Shown one piece after another: positions 16,607 through 26,876 of a stretch of 64,000 bases of DNA. The stretch is from Streptomyces fradiae. GTDB lineage: Bacteria > Actinomycetota > Actinomycetes > Streptomycetales > Streptomycetaceae. A program made the translations under genes and the position numbers. Within the stretch, counting starts at the first letter, position 1. Each line of letters starts with the position of its first letter. Below the pieces are notes generated by a model. The model worked only from the letters and a program-made list of their open reading frames with translations, was not told the origin of the DNA and searched no databases. The DNA is taken from NCBI RefSeq assembly GCF_041270065.1, contig NZ_CP065958.1, positions 6,572,001 through 6,636,000 of the forward strand, given 5' to 3'.

Positions 16607-18752
16607 GGTCCTGGTCCGGGCCCTGGCCAGGGTCCTGGCCAGCGTCCTTGTCCTGGCCCGGGTCCTGGTCGCGGGGCAGCTCCTGGGTCGCCCAGATCGT
16701 CTTCCCCCGGGCGGCGAACCGGGTGCCCCAGCGGCCCGCGAGATACATCACCAGGAACAGCCCGCGCCCGCCCTCGTCGGTGGGCTCGGCGAGCCGCATG
16801 TGCGGGGTGGTGCTGCTGCCGTCCGTGACCTCGCAGATCAGCTCGCGGTCGCGCAGCATCCGCAGCGACAGGGGCGGCAGCCCGTAGCGGATCGCATTGG
16901 TGACGAGCTCGCTGACGATCAGTTCGGTGGCGTCGGCGAGCTCGTCGAGACCCCAGTCCGCCAGCTTGCGTACGGCGAGGGCGCGGGCCTCGGCGACCAC
17001 CGTCGGGTCGTGCCGCAGCGGCCACTCGGCGATCCGGTCCGCGCCGAGCCGCCGGGTGCGGACCAGGAGCAGGCTCGCGTCGTCCACGCTGCGCGGGTCG
17101 TGGCGCTCGCCGAGCGCGTACACGACGTCGTCGCACAGCTCCGCCGGCGTCCGGCCCGGGCCGCCGAGCACCGTCCGCAGCGTGGCCCGGCCCTCGGCCG
17201 CCGAACGGCCCCGGCCCAGGACCAGACCGGAGGAGTAGAGGGCCAGCAGACTGCCCTCGGCGAGCTCCGCGGTCGCGACGGAGAAACCGCCGCCCCCGCC
17301 GAGCGGCGGCCCCGGCCGGATCTCCGAGACCTGACTCCGCCCGTCCGGGCCGAGCACCAGCGGCACCGGATGCCCCGCACTCGCGCCCCGGCAGCGCCCG
17401 GACACCGGGTCGTACACGAGATAGAGACAGGTCGCCGACGGGGGCTCGGCCTGCGTCGACGTGGCCCCGCCCTCCGGTCCGACCTCCCGCGCCAGCCGTA
17501 CGGTCACCTCGTCCAGACCGGAGAGGAGCTCGTCCGGGGCGGGGTCGCGGGCCGCGAGCGCCCGCGCGGCGGTCCGCAGCTGGCCCATGGTCGCCGCAGC
17601 CTCGATGCCCCGCCCGGCGACCGTTCCCACGGTCAGCCCGACCCGCGCCCCGGAGAGCGGGATGACGTCGAACCAGTCCGCCCCGTCGTCGCCCGGCAGA
17701 TGCACGTGCGCCGCCTCCACGCCCGTCAGCTCCGGCGGCGCGGACGGCAGCAGCCGGCGCTGCAGGGCGGTCGCGACGGTGCGCTCGCGGGTGTAGGCGT
17801 GGGCCTTGTCGATGCCGAGCGCCGTGAGCGTGGCGAGCTGTTCGGCGAGCTGCAGATCGTCCCCGTCGAACGGCTCGGGGCGGGTGGTGCGCAGGAAGAC
17901 CGCGATCCCGAGGGCCGTGCCGTGCACCACGAGCGGCGCGGCGATCAGCGAGTGCGCGCCGGCGCCGAACGTCTTCGCCCCCGGGGTGCCGGCGGCGAGC
18001 CGGGGGACGAGACGCGGCCGCAGATCGGCGAGAGCCTGGGAGCACGGGGTGGGGAAGGGGAGGTCGACGAGCGCGCCCGGAGCCACGTCCCCGGCCGAGC
18101 CGTCGGCGGCGCGGAACGCGGCGCGGCGCAGCGGGCTGCCCGGGCCGACCCGGCCGGGCCGCAGCCGGCGCCCCTGGTACACCTCGCCGAGCACGTCGAC
18201 GATCACGACGTCGGCGAGGTCCGGCACCGCCACCGCCGCCAGCTGCTCGGCCGTGGCGGTCTCGTCGAGGCTCGTGCCGATCCGGCGGTGTGCCCGGTGC
18301 AGGACCTCCAGGCGGGCCAGGGCCTGCTCCCGGTCGGTGACGTTCTCGGCGAGCGCGGCGAGTCCGAGCACCTTGCCCGAGGAGTCCGTGAGCCGGAACA
18401 GGGACGCGGACACGGCGATCTCCTCGCCGTCCCCGGGTTCGGGCCCTTCGGGCCGCCGCCCGTGCAGCAGGACGCCGAGCGCGGACTCGCCGGTCTCCAG
18501 GACGCGCCGGGCGGTCGCGTGGAGCTCGTCCGTGGCGAGTCCGGGGGCGAAGCCGCCGATCCGGTGACCGAGCACCCGTTCCTCCGGCACCTGCCGCATG
18601 CCGTGCGCCGCGTGGTTGAAGCGCGTCACCCGCAGCTCGGGGTCCACCAGGAACAGGCCCACCGGCGCCTGGGTGAAGAGGGCGTCCAGAAGCGCCGCCT
18701 CGGCCGCCCGTTCCTCGGCCCCGCGCTCCGCATCGCCCACGGTCGCCACCAC
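16599..18752 (-). CDS. PAS-GAF-SpoIIE phosphatase with C-terminal anti-sigma-like ATPase
   Basis: The 717-residue protein has a PAS domain (about 18-130, LFLVDPELRVTRFN), a GAF domain (about 150-310), a PP2C/SpoIIE phosphatase (about 330-560) and a HATPase domain (about 580-690, ATELIVSELVTNAIRYG). Such multidomain regulators are abundant in Streptomyces and act in partner-switching control of sigma factors, with PAS/GAF sensing signals. The last 25 residues are an odd repeat of Asp, Gln, Gly and Pro. The stop overlaps the end of the convergent lectin gene by eight bases. The partner anti-sigma antagonist is not in the window. Confidence 0.88.
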   Translation of the reverse strand: MVATVGDAERGAEERAAEAALLDALFTQAPVGLFLVDPELRVTRFNHAAHGMRQVPEERVLGHRIGGFAPGLATDELHATARRVLETGESALGVLLHGRRPEGPEPGDGEEIAVSASLFRLTDSSGKVLGLAALAENVTDREQALARLEVLHRAHRRIGTSLDETATAEQLAAVAVPDLADVVIVDVLGEVYQGRRLRPGRVGPGSPLRRAAFRAADGSAGDVAPGALVDLPFPTPCSQALADLRPRLVPRLAAGTPGAKTFGAGAHSLIAAPLVVHGTALGIAVFLRTTRPEPFDGDDLQLAEQLATLTALGIDKAHAYTRERTVATALQRRLLPSAPPELTGVEAAHVHLPGDDGADWFDVIPLSGARVGLTVGTVAGRGIEAAATMGQLRTAARALAARDPAPDELLSGLDEVTVRLAREVGPEGGATSTQAEPPSATCLYLVYDPVSGRCRGASAGHPVPLVLGPDGRSQVSEIRPGPPLGGGGGFSVATAELAEGSLLALYSSGLVLGRGRSAAEGRATLRTVLGGPGRTPAELCDDVVYALGERHDPRSVDDASLLLVRTRRLGADRIAEWPLRHDPTVVAEARALAVRKLADWGLDELADATELIVSELVTNAIRYGLPPLSLRMLRDRELICEVTDGSSTTPHMRLAEPTDEGGRGLFLVMYLAGRWGTRFAARGKTIWATQELPRDQDPGQDKDAGQDPGQGPDQDLS

Positions 18753-18830
18753 CTCCGGCTCGCCGGGCCGCCGTGTGCCCTGCAGACCACGATGGCAGCC
18801 GCCGGGCGCGCGGCAAGTCGGGGCCGGGCC

Positions 18831-18860
18831 GCCCCCGGCACCACGGGCGGTGCCGGGGGC
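18831..18860 (-). terminator. Hairpin downstream of meaB
   Basis: Twelve-base arms at 18831-18842 and 18849-18860 are perfectly complementary around a 6-base loop. The hairpin lies 28 bases beyond the meaB stop and before the SpoIIE gene start, so it likely ends the mut operon. Confidence 0.7.
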
Positions 18861-18888
18861 ATGAGGCTCACCCGTTCGGCCGAGAGCG

Positions 18889-19872
18889 TCAGCCTCCGGA
18901 CCCCAAGGCCCCCAGGATCCGCTCCGCCGCCAGTGTCGCCGTCAGCTCGCCGTCCCGGACCCGCCGCTCCACCTCGGGGGTGAGGGCGCGGACCGCCGGG
19001 TCGGCGTGCAGGCGGTTCAGGAGTTCGTCGCGGACCATCGACCAGGCCCAGTCGACCTGCTGGTCGCGGCGCCGGGAGTCGAGGCGGCCGGTCGCGTCCA
19101 GGAGCGCGCGGTGCTTCTCCAGGCGCTCCCACACCTCGTCGAGGCCGGTGGACTCGCGGGCGCTGCAACTCAGCACCGGCGGCGTCCAGAAGGCCTCCTT
19201 GCCGTGCATCAGACGGAGCGCGCCCGCGAGTTCACGCGCGGCAGCGCGGGCGTCGCGCTCGTGGGGGCCGTCGGCCTTGTTGACCGCGACCACGTCCGCC
19301 AGCTCCAGGACGCCCTTCTTGATGCCCTGCAGCTGGTCGCCGGTGCGGGCCAGGCTGAGCAGCAGGAAGGAGTCGACCATGTTCGCCACGGTCGTCTCCG
19401 ACTGCCCGACGCCGACCGTCTCGACCAGCACGACGTCGTAACCGGCGGCCTCCATCACGACCATCGACTCGCGGGTCGCCTTGGCGACGCCGCCGAGCGT
19501 GCCCGCGCTCGGCGAGGGCCGCACGAACGCCGCCGGGTCGACCGCGAGCCGCTCCATCCGGGTCTTGTCGCCCAGGATGGAGCCGCCGGTACGGGTCGAG
19601 GACGGGTCGACGGCGAGCACCGCCACCCGGTGCCCGAGGCCGGTCAGCATGGTGCCGAAGGCGTCGATGAAGGTCGACTTGCCGACCCCCGGCACCCCGC
19701 TGATCCCGATCCGCCGGGCCCGGCCGCTGTGCGGAAGCAGCCGGGTCAGCAACTCCTGGGCGAGCGCCCGGTGTTGCGGCCGGGTGGACTCGACGAGGGT
19801 GATGGCGCGCGCCACGAGGGCGCGCTTCCCGTCCCGTACACCCTTCTCGTACGTGTCGATGTCGATGGCCAT
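18889..19872 (-). CDS. meaB: Methylmalonyl-CoA mutase-associated GTPase MeaB
   Basis: The 327-residue G3E GTPase has the P-loop [28 protein letters not shown], the ETVGVGQSE switch and the NKADG base-specificity motif. MeaB protects and reactivates adenosylcobalamin-dependent methylmalonyl-CoA mutase and helps load its cofactor. It follows mutB with a 3-bp gap, which confirms that function. The C-terminal dimerisation arm is complete. Confidence 0.95.
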   Translation of the reverse strand: MAIDIDTYEKGVRDGKRALVARAITLVESTRPQHRALAQELLTRLLPHSGRARRIGISGVPGVGKSTFIDAFGTMLTGLGHRVAVLAVDPSSTRTGGSILGDKTRMERLAVDPAAFVRPSPSAGTLGGVAKATRESMVVMEAAGYDVVLVETVGVGQSETTVANMVDSFLLLSLARTGDQLQGIKKGVLELADVVAVNKADGPHERDARAAARELAGALRLMHGKEAFWTPPVLSCSARESTGLDEVWERLEKHRALLDATGRLDSRRRDQQVDWAWSMVRDELLNRLHADPAVRALTPEVERRVRDGELTATLAAERILGALGSGG

Positions 19873-19875
19873 GGA

Positions 19876-22086
19876 TCAGGCGTCGTGTCCCGGGCCGGCG
19901 TCCTGTCCCGGGCTCGCCTCGTGCCCCAGGCCCTCCGCGAGCCGGCGCACCAGGTCCGCGGCGGCGTCCGGGATCACCGTGCCGGGCGGGAACACCGCGG
20001 CGGCGCCCATCTCCAGGAGCGTGGGCACGTCCTGGGGCGGGATGACCCCGCCGACCACGATCATGATGTCCTCGCGGCCCTCCGCGGCCAGCTCGTCCCG
20101 CAGCGCGGGGACGAGCGTGAGGTGACCTGCAGCCAGGGACGAGACGCCCACGATGTGGACGTCCGCCTCGACGGCCTGCCGGGCCACCTCGGCCGGCGTC
20201 TGGAACAGCGGGCCGACGTCGACGTCGAAGCCCAGGTCGGCGAAGGCGGTCGCGATCACCTTCTGGCCGCGGTCGTGCCCGTCCTGGCCCATCTTGGCCA
20301 CCAGGATGCGGGGACGCCGGCCCTCGTTCTCCTCGAAGGAGTCGACGAGCGCGCGGGTGCCGTCCACGGACGGGGACTCGCCTGCTTCGTTGCGGTACAC
20401 GCCGGAGATCGTACGGATCTGGCCCGCGTGCCGCCCGTACACCTTCTCCAGGGCGTCCGAGATCTCGCCGACGGTCGCCTTCGCGCGGGCCGCGCGCACC
20501 GCCAGTTCGAGCAGGTTGCCCTCGCCGCCGGCGGCCCGGGTGAGGTCGTCGAGCGCGTCCTGGCAGGCCCGCTCGTCGCGCTCGGCGCGCAGCCGGCGCA
20601 GCTTCTCGATCTGCTGGGCGCGGACCGAGGAGTTGTCGACCTTGAGGACCTCGATCTGCTCGTCCCCGTCGACCCGGTACTTGTTGACGCCGATGACCGG
20701 CTGCCGGCCGGAGTCGATCCGGGCCTGGGTACGGGCCGCGGCCTCCTCGACGCGCAGCTTCGGGATGCCCGCGTCGATGGCCTGCGCCATGCCGCCGGCC
20801 GCCTCGACCTCCTGGATGTGCTGCCAGGCCTTGCGCGCCAGGTCGTAGGTGAGCCGCTCCACGTACGCGCTGCCGCCCCACGGGTCGATGACCCGGGTGG
20901 TGCCCGACTCCTGCTGGATGAGCAGCTGGGTGTTGCGGGCGATGCGCGCCGAGAAGTCGGTCGGCAGGGCGAGGGCCTCGTCGAGCGCGTTGGTGTGCAG
21001 CGACTGGGTGTGGCCCTGGGTCGCCGCCATCGCCTCCACGCAGGTGCGGGTGACGTTGTTGAAGACGTCCTGCGCGGTGAGCGACCAGCCCGAGGTCTGC
21101 GAATGGGTCCGCAGAGAGAGGGACTTGGCGTTCTGCGGGTCGAACTGCTTGACCAGCTTGGCCCAGAGGAGGCGGGCCGCGCGCAGCTTGGCGACCTCCA
21201 TGAAGAAGTTCATGCCGATCGCCCAGAAGAACGACAGGCGCGGCGCGAACGCGTCCACGTCCAGGCCCGCCTCGCGGCCCGCCCGCAGGTACTCCACGCC
21301 GTCCGCGAGGGTGTACGCCAGCTCCAGGTCGGCCGTCGCGCCGGCCTCCTGGATGTGGTACCCCGAGATGGAGATGGAGTTGTAGCGGGGCATGTTCTTC
21401 GAGGTGAAGGCGAAGATGTCGGAGATGATCCGCATCGACGGCTTCGGCGGGTAGATGTAGGTGTTGCGGACCATGAACTCCTTGAGGATGTCGTTCTGGA
21501 TGGTCCCCGCCAGCTTCTCGGCCGGCACACCCTGCTCCTCGGCGGCGACGATGTACAGCGCGAGCACGGGCAGCACCGCGCCGTTCATCGTCATCGACAC
21601 CGACATCTTGTCCAGCGGGATGCCGTCGAAGAGCTGCCGCATGTCGTAGATCGAGTCGATCGCCACGCCCGCCATGCCGACGTCGCCGGTCACGCGCGGG
21701 TGGTCGCTGTCGTAGCCGCGGTGGGTCGGCAGGTCGAAGGCGACCGACAGGCCCTTCTGGCCGGCCGCCAGGTTGCGCCGGTAGAAGGCGTTGGACTCCT
21801 CGGCGGTCGAGAAGCCCGCGTACTGCCGGATGGTCCACGGCTGGTTTACGTACATCGTCGGGTACGGGCCGCGCAGATACGGCGTCACGCCCGGGTAGGT
21901 GCCGAGGAAGTCGACGTCCTCCAGGTCACGGCCGGTGTACAGCGGCTTGACGCCGATGCCCTCCGGCGTCTCCCACAGCAGGTCGTCGCCGCCCGAGGCG
22001 CGCTTGACCGCGCCACGCCAGTCGTCGGCGCTGCCGGCCGGGGTGGGGGATCCGAGGTCGATCCCGGTGAAGTCGGGGATTCCCAT
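19876..22086 (-). CDS. mutB: Methylmalonyl-CoA mutase, large (catalytic) subunit
   Basis: The 736-residue protein contains the substrate-binding TIM barrel (residues about 40-560, including [11 protein letters not shown] and the [12 protein letters not shown] loop) and a C-terminal cobalamin domain with the B12 ligand motif DGHDRG. It interconverts succinyl-CoA and (R)-methylmalonyl-CoA, feeding propionate metabolism and polyketide extender supply. Its ATG shares one base with the mutA stop (TGATG). The extreme C-terminus ([15 protein letters not shown]) is a low-complexity extension not needed for the fold, echoing a similar tail on the SpoIIE protein downstream. Confidence 0.96.
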   Translation of the reverse strand: MGIPDFTGIDLGSPTPAGSADDWRGAVKRASGGDDLLWETPEGIGVKPLYTGRDLEDVDFLGTYPGVTPYLRGPYPTMYVNQPWTIRQYAGFSTAEESNAFYRRNLAAGQKGLSVAFDLPTHRGYDSDHPRVTGDVGMAGVAIDSIYDMRQLFDGIPLDKMSVSMTMNGAVLPVLALYIVAAEEQGVPAEKLAGTIQNDILKEFMVRNTYIYPPKPSMRIISDIFAFTSKNMPRYNSISISGYHIQEAGATADLELAYTLADGVEYLRAGREAGLDVDAFAPRLSFFWAIGMNFFMEVAKLRAARLLWAKLVKQFDPQNAKSLSLRTHSQTSGWSLTAQDVFNNVTRTCVEAMAATQGHTQSLHTNALDEALALPTDFSARIARNTQLLIQQESGTTRVIDPWGGSAYVERLTYDLARKAWQHIQEVEAAGGMAQAIDAGIPKLRVEEAAARTQARIDSGRQPVIGVNKYRVDGDEQIEVLKVDNSSVRAQQIEKLRRLRAERDERACQDALDDLTRAAGGEGNLLELAVRAARAKATVGEISDALEKVYGRHAGQIRTISGVYRNEAGESPSVDGTRALVDSFEENEGRRPRILVAKMGQDGHDRGQKVIATAFADLGFDVDVGPLFQTPAEVARQAVEADVHIVGVSSLAAGHLTLVPALRDELAAEGREDIMIVVGGVIPPQDVPTLLEMGAAAVFPPGTVIPDAAADLVRRLAEGLGHEASPGQDAGPGHDA

Positions 22087-23903
22087 CAGGACACTCCCAT
22101 GCGGTCGAGGGTGGCGGAGAGCACGGCGACGGCGTCGCACCCCGCGAAGACGTACGAGTCGGCGTCCGGGTACGCGGCCGGGCGCCCGGCGAGCACCACG
22201 TGCCCGGCACCGGCGGCGCGGAACGCGGCGGCCTCCTCGGCGGCCCGCTCCTCGTACACCGCGTCGCTGGAGCACAGGCAGACCTCGGTGGCGCCGCTTT
22301 CCTCGAACGAGCCCTCGGTGACCGGCTCGATGCCGCCGGCCTGGAAGAGGTTCGCGGCGAAGGTGAGGCGCGCGGTGTGCGCGGCGGCCGGGCCGAGCGC
22401 GGCCAGATAGACCCGCGGCCGGGCGCCGGTCGCGGCGAGATGCGCGTCGGAACGGGCGCGCAGCGCCTCGAAGGCCTCGTCGCGGCGGACCCGCGGCAGA
22501 CCCCCGGAGGGCTCGGCGGGCGCCGGCTCGCGCACCACCGGCTTCTCCGCCAGGTGCGGGAACTCGCTGACCCCGGTGACCGGTTCGCGGCGCTTGGCGA
22601 GCGCCTTGGACCGCTCGGCCCAGGTCGCGCCCAGCCGCTGCTCGATCCACCCGGAGCGCAGCGCGGTGCCCTGGCCGCCCTCGCGCTCGATCTCCTGGAA
22701 GAACTCCCAGGCGGCGTGGGCGAGTTCGTCGGTCAGCGTCTCCACGTACCAGGAGCCGCCGGCCGGGTCGATGACCCGGGACAGGTGCGACTCCTCGATC
22801 AGGATCGTGGAGGTGTTGCGGGCGATCCGGCGCGCGAACGCGTCCGGCAGACCGAGCGCGTGGTCGAAGGGGTGCACGGTGACCGACTCGGCGCCGCCCA
22901 CACCGGCCGCGAGGGTGGCGACCGTGGTGCGCAGCATGTTCACCCACGGGTCGCGGGCCGTCATCATCACCGGCGAGGTGACCGCGTGCTGGAGCTGCGC
23001 CCCGGCCGCCGCGGCCCCCGACGCCTCGGCGACGCGGGCCCACAGGCGGCGCGCGGCGCGCAGCTTGGCGATGGTGAGGAACTGGTCGGCGGTGGCCGCG
23101 TAGCGGAACTCCAGCTGGCCCAGGGCCTGCTCGACGGTGAGGCCGCCGTCGGTGAGCGCGCGGAGGTAGGCGACGCCGGTGGCGAGCGAGGCGCCGAGCT
23201 CCTGCGCGGCCGAGCCGCCGGCCTCGTGGTACGGCAGGGCGTCCACGGTCAGCGCCCGCAGCCCCGGGTACGTCCCGGCGCAGCGGCGGGCCAGCGCGAC
23301 GGCGCCCGGGAAACCCTCGGGGTCGTACGGGGTGCCGGTGCGGGCCTCGGTGCCGAGCGGGTCGGCGCCCAGATTGCCGCGCACGGCGTCGGCGGCGACA
23401 CCCCGGCGCCCGTACAGCGCGAAGAGCTCCTCCGCGGCGGCGGTGGTGCCGGCGCCGGCGTCCAGGACGACGGGCGCGAGGTCGAGGTAGACCCCCTCCA
23501 GGACCCGGCCGAGCGCGTCCACCGGGATGCCGTCGGCACCGACGGTCAGCCACAGCGAGGTGACGCCGTTCTCCAGGTCGGTGAGGACCGCCTCGGGGTC
23601 CGCCGTGCGGTGGCGCTGGCGCACGTCCCAGCCGCCCGCCGTGTTGCCCTCGGCGCGCCCGGAGCGCACGAAGGGGGTGAAACCGGGCAGCCCGGGATCG
23701 GGCACGCCGTCGGCGCCGGTGTACAGCGGCCGGGCCCGTACGCCGTCCTCCAGCTGGGTGGAGAGCGCGTCCTCGGCCTCGGTCTCGGGAACGTCCTTGC
23801 CCGACCTGCTCAGTACGCCCGCCACGAGGCGCTGCCACTGCGCATGGGTCGCTGCGGGGAACTCGGCGGCCAGAGAGAGGCCGTCGTCAGGCAGCACAGT
23901 CAT
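22086..23903 (-). CDS. mutA: Methylmalonyl-CoA mutase, small subunit
   Basis: The 605-residue protein is homologous to the large subunit across the barrel region (for example the [20 protein letters not shown] and [10 protein letters not shown] segments). It lacks the DxHxxG cobalamin ligand in its C-terminal domain, as expected for the non-catalytic MutA chain of the heterodimer. It is the first gene of mutA-mutB-meaB. A 220-bp gap separates it from terD. No B12 riboswitch was recognised upstream. Confidence 0.93.
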   Translation of the reverse strand: MTVLPDDGLSLAAEFPAATHAQWQRLVAGVLSRSGKDVPETEAEDALSTQLEDGVRARPLYTGADGVPDPGLPGFTPFVRSGRAEGNTAGGWDVRQRHRTADPEAVLTDLENGVTSLWLTVGADGIPVDALGRVLEGVYLDLAPVVLDAGAGTTAAAEELFALYGRRGVAADAVRGNLGADPLGTEARTGTPYDPEGFPGAVALARRCAGTYPGLRALTVDALPYHEAGGSAAQELGASLATGVAYLRALTDGGLTVEQALGQLEFRYAATADQFLTIAKLRAARRLWARVAEASGAAAAGAQLQHAVTSPVMMTARDPWVNMLRTTVATLAAGVGGAESVTVHPFDHALGLPDAFARRIARNTSTILIEESHLSRVIDPAGGSWYVETLTDELAHAAWEFFQEIEREGGQGTALRSGWIEQRLGATWAERSKALAKRREPVTGVSEFPHLAEKPVVREPAPAEPSGGLPRVRRDEAFEALRARSDAHLAATGARPRVYLAALGPAAAHTARLTFAANLFQAGGIEPVTEGSFEESGATEVCLCSSDAVYEERAAEEAAAFRAAGAGHVVLAGRPAAYPDADSYVFAGCDAVAVLSATLDRMGVS

Positions 23904-24053
23904 GTTCGGAGCCTAGGTTGTCACGCATACGAGCAGCAGCGTGATCAGCTGTGACCTTGACCTCGCCGGATTTCCCTTGATCCCGGGTGACGGTCGTGCT
24001 GGGTGGGAATCAGGGGGGTGTCAAGGGGTCGGTACGGGTTGTGGCGGACCCGT

Positions 24054-24105
24054 GGCTCGGTCCTGTGGACGCCCGGGCGACCGGCTCGGTCCTGTGGACG
24101 CCCGG
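24054..24105. repeat. Two direct copies of a 23-bp unit (period 29)
   Basis: The unit beginning GGCTCGGTCCTGTGG occurs identically at 24054-24076 and 24083-24105, separated by six bases. It lies in the non-coding stretch beyond the terD stop. The function is unknown and replication slippage is a sufficient explanation. Confidence 0.75.
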
Positions 24106-24121
24106 ACGCCCGGCCGTCCGG
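24102..24121 (-). terminator. Possible terD terminator hairpin
   Basis: Seven-base arms CCGGACG and CGTCCGG around a 6-base loop lie immediately beyond the terD stop at 24125. The hairpin is short but G+C-rich and in the right place. Confidence 0.4.
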
Positions 24122-24124
24122 ACG

Positions 24125-24700
24125 TCAGACGTTGACGCCGAAGTCCAGGGCGATGCCGCGAAGCCCGGAGGCGTAGCCCTGGCCGACGGCGCGGAACTTC
24201 CACTCGCCGCCGTGGCGGTAGAGCTCGCCGAAGACCATCGCGGTCTCGGTGGACGCGTCCTCGGAGAGGTCGTAGCGGGCTATCTCGCGGCCGTCGGCCT
24301 GGTTCACGACCCGGATGAAGGCGTTGCGGACCTGGCCGAAGCTCTGGCCGCGGTTCTCGGCGTCGTGGATCGACACCGGGAAGACGATCTTGTCGATCTG
24401 CGCCGGCACGGCGACGAGATCGACCTTGATGGACTCGTCGTCGCCGTCGCCCTCGCCGGTGAGGTTGTCGCCGGTGTGCTCGACGGAGCCGTCCGGGCTG
24501 GTGAGGTTGTTGTAGAAGACGAAGTGCGCGTCCGACACGACCTTGCCGGAGGCGTCGCAGAGCAGGGCGGACGCGTCGAGGTCGTACGCGGCGCCGGTGG
24601 TCGTCCGCACGTCCCAGCCCAGGCCGACCAGAACGGCGGTCAGGCCGGGGGCCTCCTTGCTGAGGGAAACGTTGCCACCCTTGGCCAGGGAAACGCCCAC
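24125..24700 (-). CDS. terD: TerD-family stress/tellurium-resistance protein
   Basis: The 191-residue protein matches the TerD family along its length: start [20 protein letters not shown], central [17 protein letters not shown] and [18 protein letters not shown], and the acidic [10 protein letters not shown] calcium-binding loops. TerD proteins are small calcium-binding proteins implicated in envelope stress and tellurite resistance, and Streptomyces genomes carry many copies. It is divergent from the LCP gene with a 142-bp gap. The precise role in this organism is unknown. Confidence 0.94.
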   Translation of the reverse strand: MGVSLAKGGNVSLSKEAPGLTAVLVGLGWDVRTTTGAAYDLDASALLCDASGKVVSDAHFVFYNNLTSPDGSVEHTGDNLTGEGDGDDESIKVDLVAVPAQIDKIVFPVSIHDAENRGQSFGQVRNAFIRVVNQADGREIARYDLSEDASTETAMVFGELYRHGGEWKFRAVGQGYASGLRGIALDFGVNV

Positions 24701-24842
24701 TGTTCATCCTCCACGGTCGTGCTCACACCTGTTCGCCCAGCAAGACGCGAGAACGGCCTTGATGGTTGCCTTCAGGAGCGTGCAACCCCGTGGCCCGGCC
24801 ACTCGTCTCCCTCTGCAGGGCCGGACGAACGAGGGCGTATCG

Positions 24843-26288
24843 ATGACTGACAGGCGACTGCACCATGCTCCGCGACGGCGCCGCGGCGGGCGACTGCTCA
24901 CCACGGCGCTGGCGCTGCTCGTGCTCGCCGTGTCCGGCGTCGGCTGGATCTATCTGGAACTCGGCGGCGACATCGACACCTTCGGCGCCGACGGACTCTC
25001 CGACAACCGCCCCGCCGCCTCCGCCTACGGGCAGAACGTCCTGGTCATCGGCTCCGACGCGCGCACCGACGGCAACGATGAGCTCGGCGGCGGCGACGCG
25101 CACGACATCGGGCGCTCCGACACCGCGTTCCTGCTGCACGTCTACCGCGACGGGCGGCACGCCGTCGCCGTGTCCTTTCCGCGCGACACCCTGGTGGACA
25201 TCCCGCCGTGCCGGCTGCCCGACGGGACGTGGACCCGGCCGCGTACCCGGACCATGTTCAACTCGGCGTTCAGCACCGGCGAGACGCCCAAGGGCAACCC
25301 CGCCTGCACCCAGAACACCGTGGAGAAGCTCTCCGGACTGCGCGTCGACCACACCATGGTCGTCGACTTCAAGGGCTTCGCCGCGCTGACGGAGGTCGTC
25401 GACGGCGTCCGGGTGTGCCTGCCCAACGACGTGTACCAGAAGGACCTCAACCCCAAGCGCGCCACCCGCGGCGAACTCCTCTTCCCCAAGGGCGAGCAGA
25501 CCGTCGCGGGGCAGCGGGCGCTCGACTACGTGCGGCTGCGGCACGGCATCGGCGACGGCTCCGACATAGGCCGTATCAAGCGCCAACAGGCCTTCGTCGG
25601 GAGCCTGTTCAAGAAGGTCAAGAGCGACGGGCTGACCCCGACGAAGCTGCTGCCGCTGGCGAACGCCGCCACCGAGTCGCTGACCGTCGACTCCGGGCTC
25701 GGCTCCGCCGACAAGCTGATCGACTTCGCGATGTCCCTGAAGGACGTCGATCTGCACGACACCACCTTCGTGACGCTGCCCTGGCGGTACGAGGGCGCCC
25801 GCGTCGCGATCGTCGAGCCCGAGGCGGCCGCGCTCTGGGCCGCCCTCCGCGCCGACCGGCCGCTCGGCGCCCGCCCCGCTCCGGGAGCCCCCCCGACGGC
25901 CACCGCCTCGCCGGCGTCCGGTGCGGGCATCTCCGTCGCGGTCCTCAACGGCACCCGCACCAGGGGCCTGGCCGCCCGCGGCGCCGAGATGCTGCGCGCG
26001 GCCGGCTTCACCGTCACGGACGCCTCCACCGCCCCCGACCAGACCCACCCCCGCACCCTGATCGCCTACGGCCCCGGCCAGAAGGCCCAGGCGGAGGCCG
26101 TCGCCACCCACTTCACCGGGGCCGAGCTCACCCCGGCCACCACCCCCGGCATCACCGTCACCCTGGGCCGCTCCTACGCCGACACCCCTTCGGCCGGCAC
26201 GGCCGCCGGCACCCCGACCGCCACGGTCCCGCCCGCCGACACCCGCGCGGCGGACGAGGACCCCTGCGCGAACCTCTCGTACGGCTGA
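24843..26288 (+). CDS. LytR-CpsA-Psr (LCP) family cell-wall glycopolymer ligase
   Basis: The 481-residue protein has a short basic N-terminus, one transmembrane helix (about residues 19-37), an LCP catalytic domain (about 65-240, with PRDTLVDIP and RHGIGDGSDIGRIKRQQ carrying the conserved Arg/Asp residues) and a LytR C-terminal domain (about 355-440, SVAVLNGTRTRGLA). LCP enzymes transfer teichoic acids or other glycopolymers from lipid carriers to peptidoglycan outside the membrane. The Pro/Thr/Ala linkers around the C-terminal domain are typical of secreted regions. ATG 24843 follows GAGGG at a sensible distance. Confidence 0.92.
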   Translation: MTDRRLHHAPRRRRGGRLLTTALALLVLAVSGVGWIYLELGGDIDTFGADGLSDNRPAASAYGQNVLVIGSDARTDGNDELGGGDAHDIGRSDTAFLLHVYRDGRHAVAVSFPRDTLVDIPPCRLPDGTWTRPRTRTMFNSAFSTGETPKGNPACTQNTVEKLSGLRVDHTMVVDFKGFAALTEVVDGVRVCLPNDVYQKDLNPKRATRGELLFPKGEQTVAGQRALDYVRLRHGIGDGSDIGRIKRQQAFVGSLFKKVKSDGLTPTKLLPLANAATESLTVDSGLGSADKLIDFAMSLKDVDLHDTTFVTLPWRYEGARVAIVEPEAAALWAALRADRPLGARPAPGAPPTATASPASGAGISVAVLNGTRTRGLAARGAEMLRAAGFTVTDASTAPDQTHPRTLIAYGPGQKAQAEAVATHFTGAELTPATTPGITVTLGRSYADTPSAGTAAGTPTATVPPADTRAADEDPCANLSYG

Positions 26289-26413
26289 CCCCCCCCGGCC
26301 GCAGGCCGCCGGAGCCAGACGGGCGACGGCACCCCTCGGGTCGGACGAAACGGGACGCGACCGCCCTAAGCTCCCCGTATCGAACGTCCGCACCCCTTCG
26401 AAGGGAGCACGTC

Positions 26414-26827
26414 TTGGCATCCCGACTCAACCCCTACATCAGCTTCTCCGGTGACGCGCGACAGGCCATGGAGTTCTACCGGAGCGTCCTCGGCGGCGAC
26501 CTCAGCCTGAACGGCTACGGCGACTCCATGCCCCAGGTGCCGCCCGGGTACGAGGACAAGATCATGCACGCCATGCTGGAGACCGACTCCGGCTTCACGC
26601 TCATGGCGGCCGACGTGCCGCCCGGGATGGAGCACAAGCCCGGGAACAACTACGCGGTGAGCCTCAGCGGCGACGACGCGGACGAGCTGCGCGGGTACTG
26701 GGAGAAGCTGTCCGCGGGCGGGAACGTCGCCGTGCCGCTGGAGAAGCAGATGTGGGGCGACGTGTTCGGCATGTGCACCGACAAGTTCGGCATCACCTGG
26801 ATGGTCAACATCAGCGAGCGGGGCTGA
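26414..26827 (+). CDS. VOC-superfamily (PhnB/glyoxalase-like) protein
   Basis: The 137-residue protein has the PhnB-like vicinal-oxygen-chelate pattern: NPYISFSGDARQAMEFY at the start, a central YEDKIMHAMLE strand and the final FGMCTDKFGITWMVN. The start is a TTG at 26414, supported by AAGGGAG six bases upstream and the absence of any other start in frame. The family includes metal-dependent isomerases and resistance proteins, and nothing nearby indicates a substrate. Confidence 0.85.
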   Translation: MASRLNPYISFSGDARQAMEFYRSVLGGDLSLNGYGDSMPQVPPGYEDKIMHAMLETDSGFTLMAADVPPGMEHKPGNNYAVSLSGDDADELRGYWEKLSAGGNVAVPLEKQMWGDVFGMCTDKFGITWMVNISERG

Positions 26828-26838
26828 CGGGACCCGCC

Positions 26839-26874
26839 GGAGGGGCGACGCCCCGCGCGGGGCGCCGCCCCTCC
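26839..26874. terminator. Long bidirectional hairpin between VOC and beta-glucosidase genes
   Basis: An outer 9-bp stem (26839-26847 with 26866-26874) encloses an 8-bp inner stem (26849-26856 with 26857-26864), with a single A-C mismatch between them. It sits in the 49-bp gap between two convergent genes and can end transcription from both sides. Confidence 0.75.
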
Positions 26875-26876
26875 GC

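Noticed and set aside
19006..22410. A 1134-codon plus-strand open frame opposite meaB and mutB
   Set aside because: Both minus-strand genes are unmistakable, while this frame has no family features and the Arg/Gly/Asp composition of an antisense shadow.
23904..24124. A cobalamin riboswitch upstream of mutA
   Set aside because: I could not find the B12-box or a plausible paired architecture. The visible structure is only a direct repeat and a short hairpin on the terD side.
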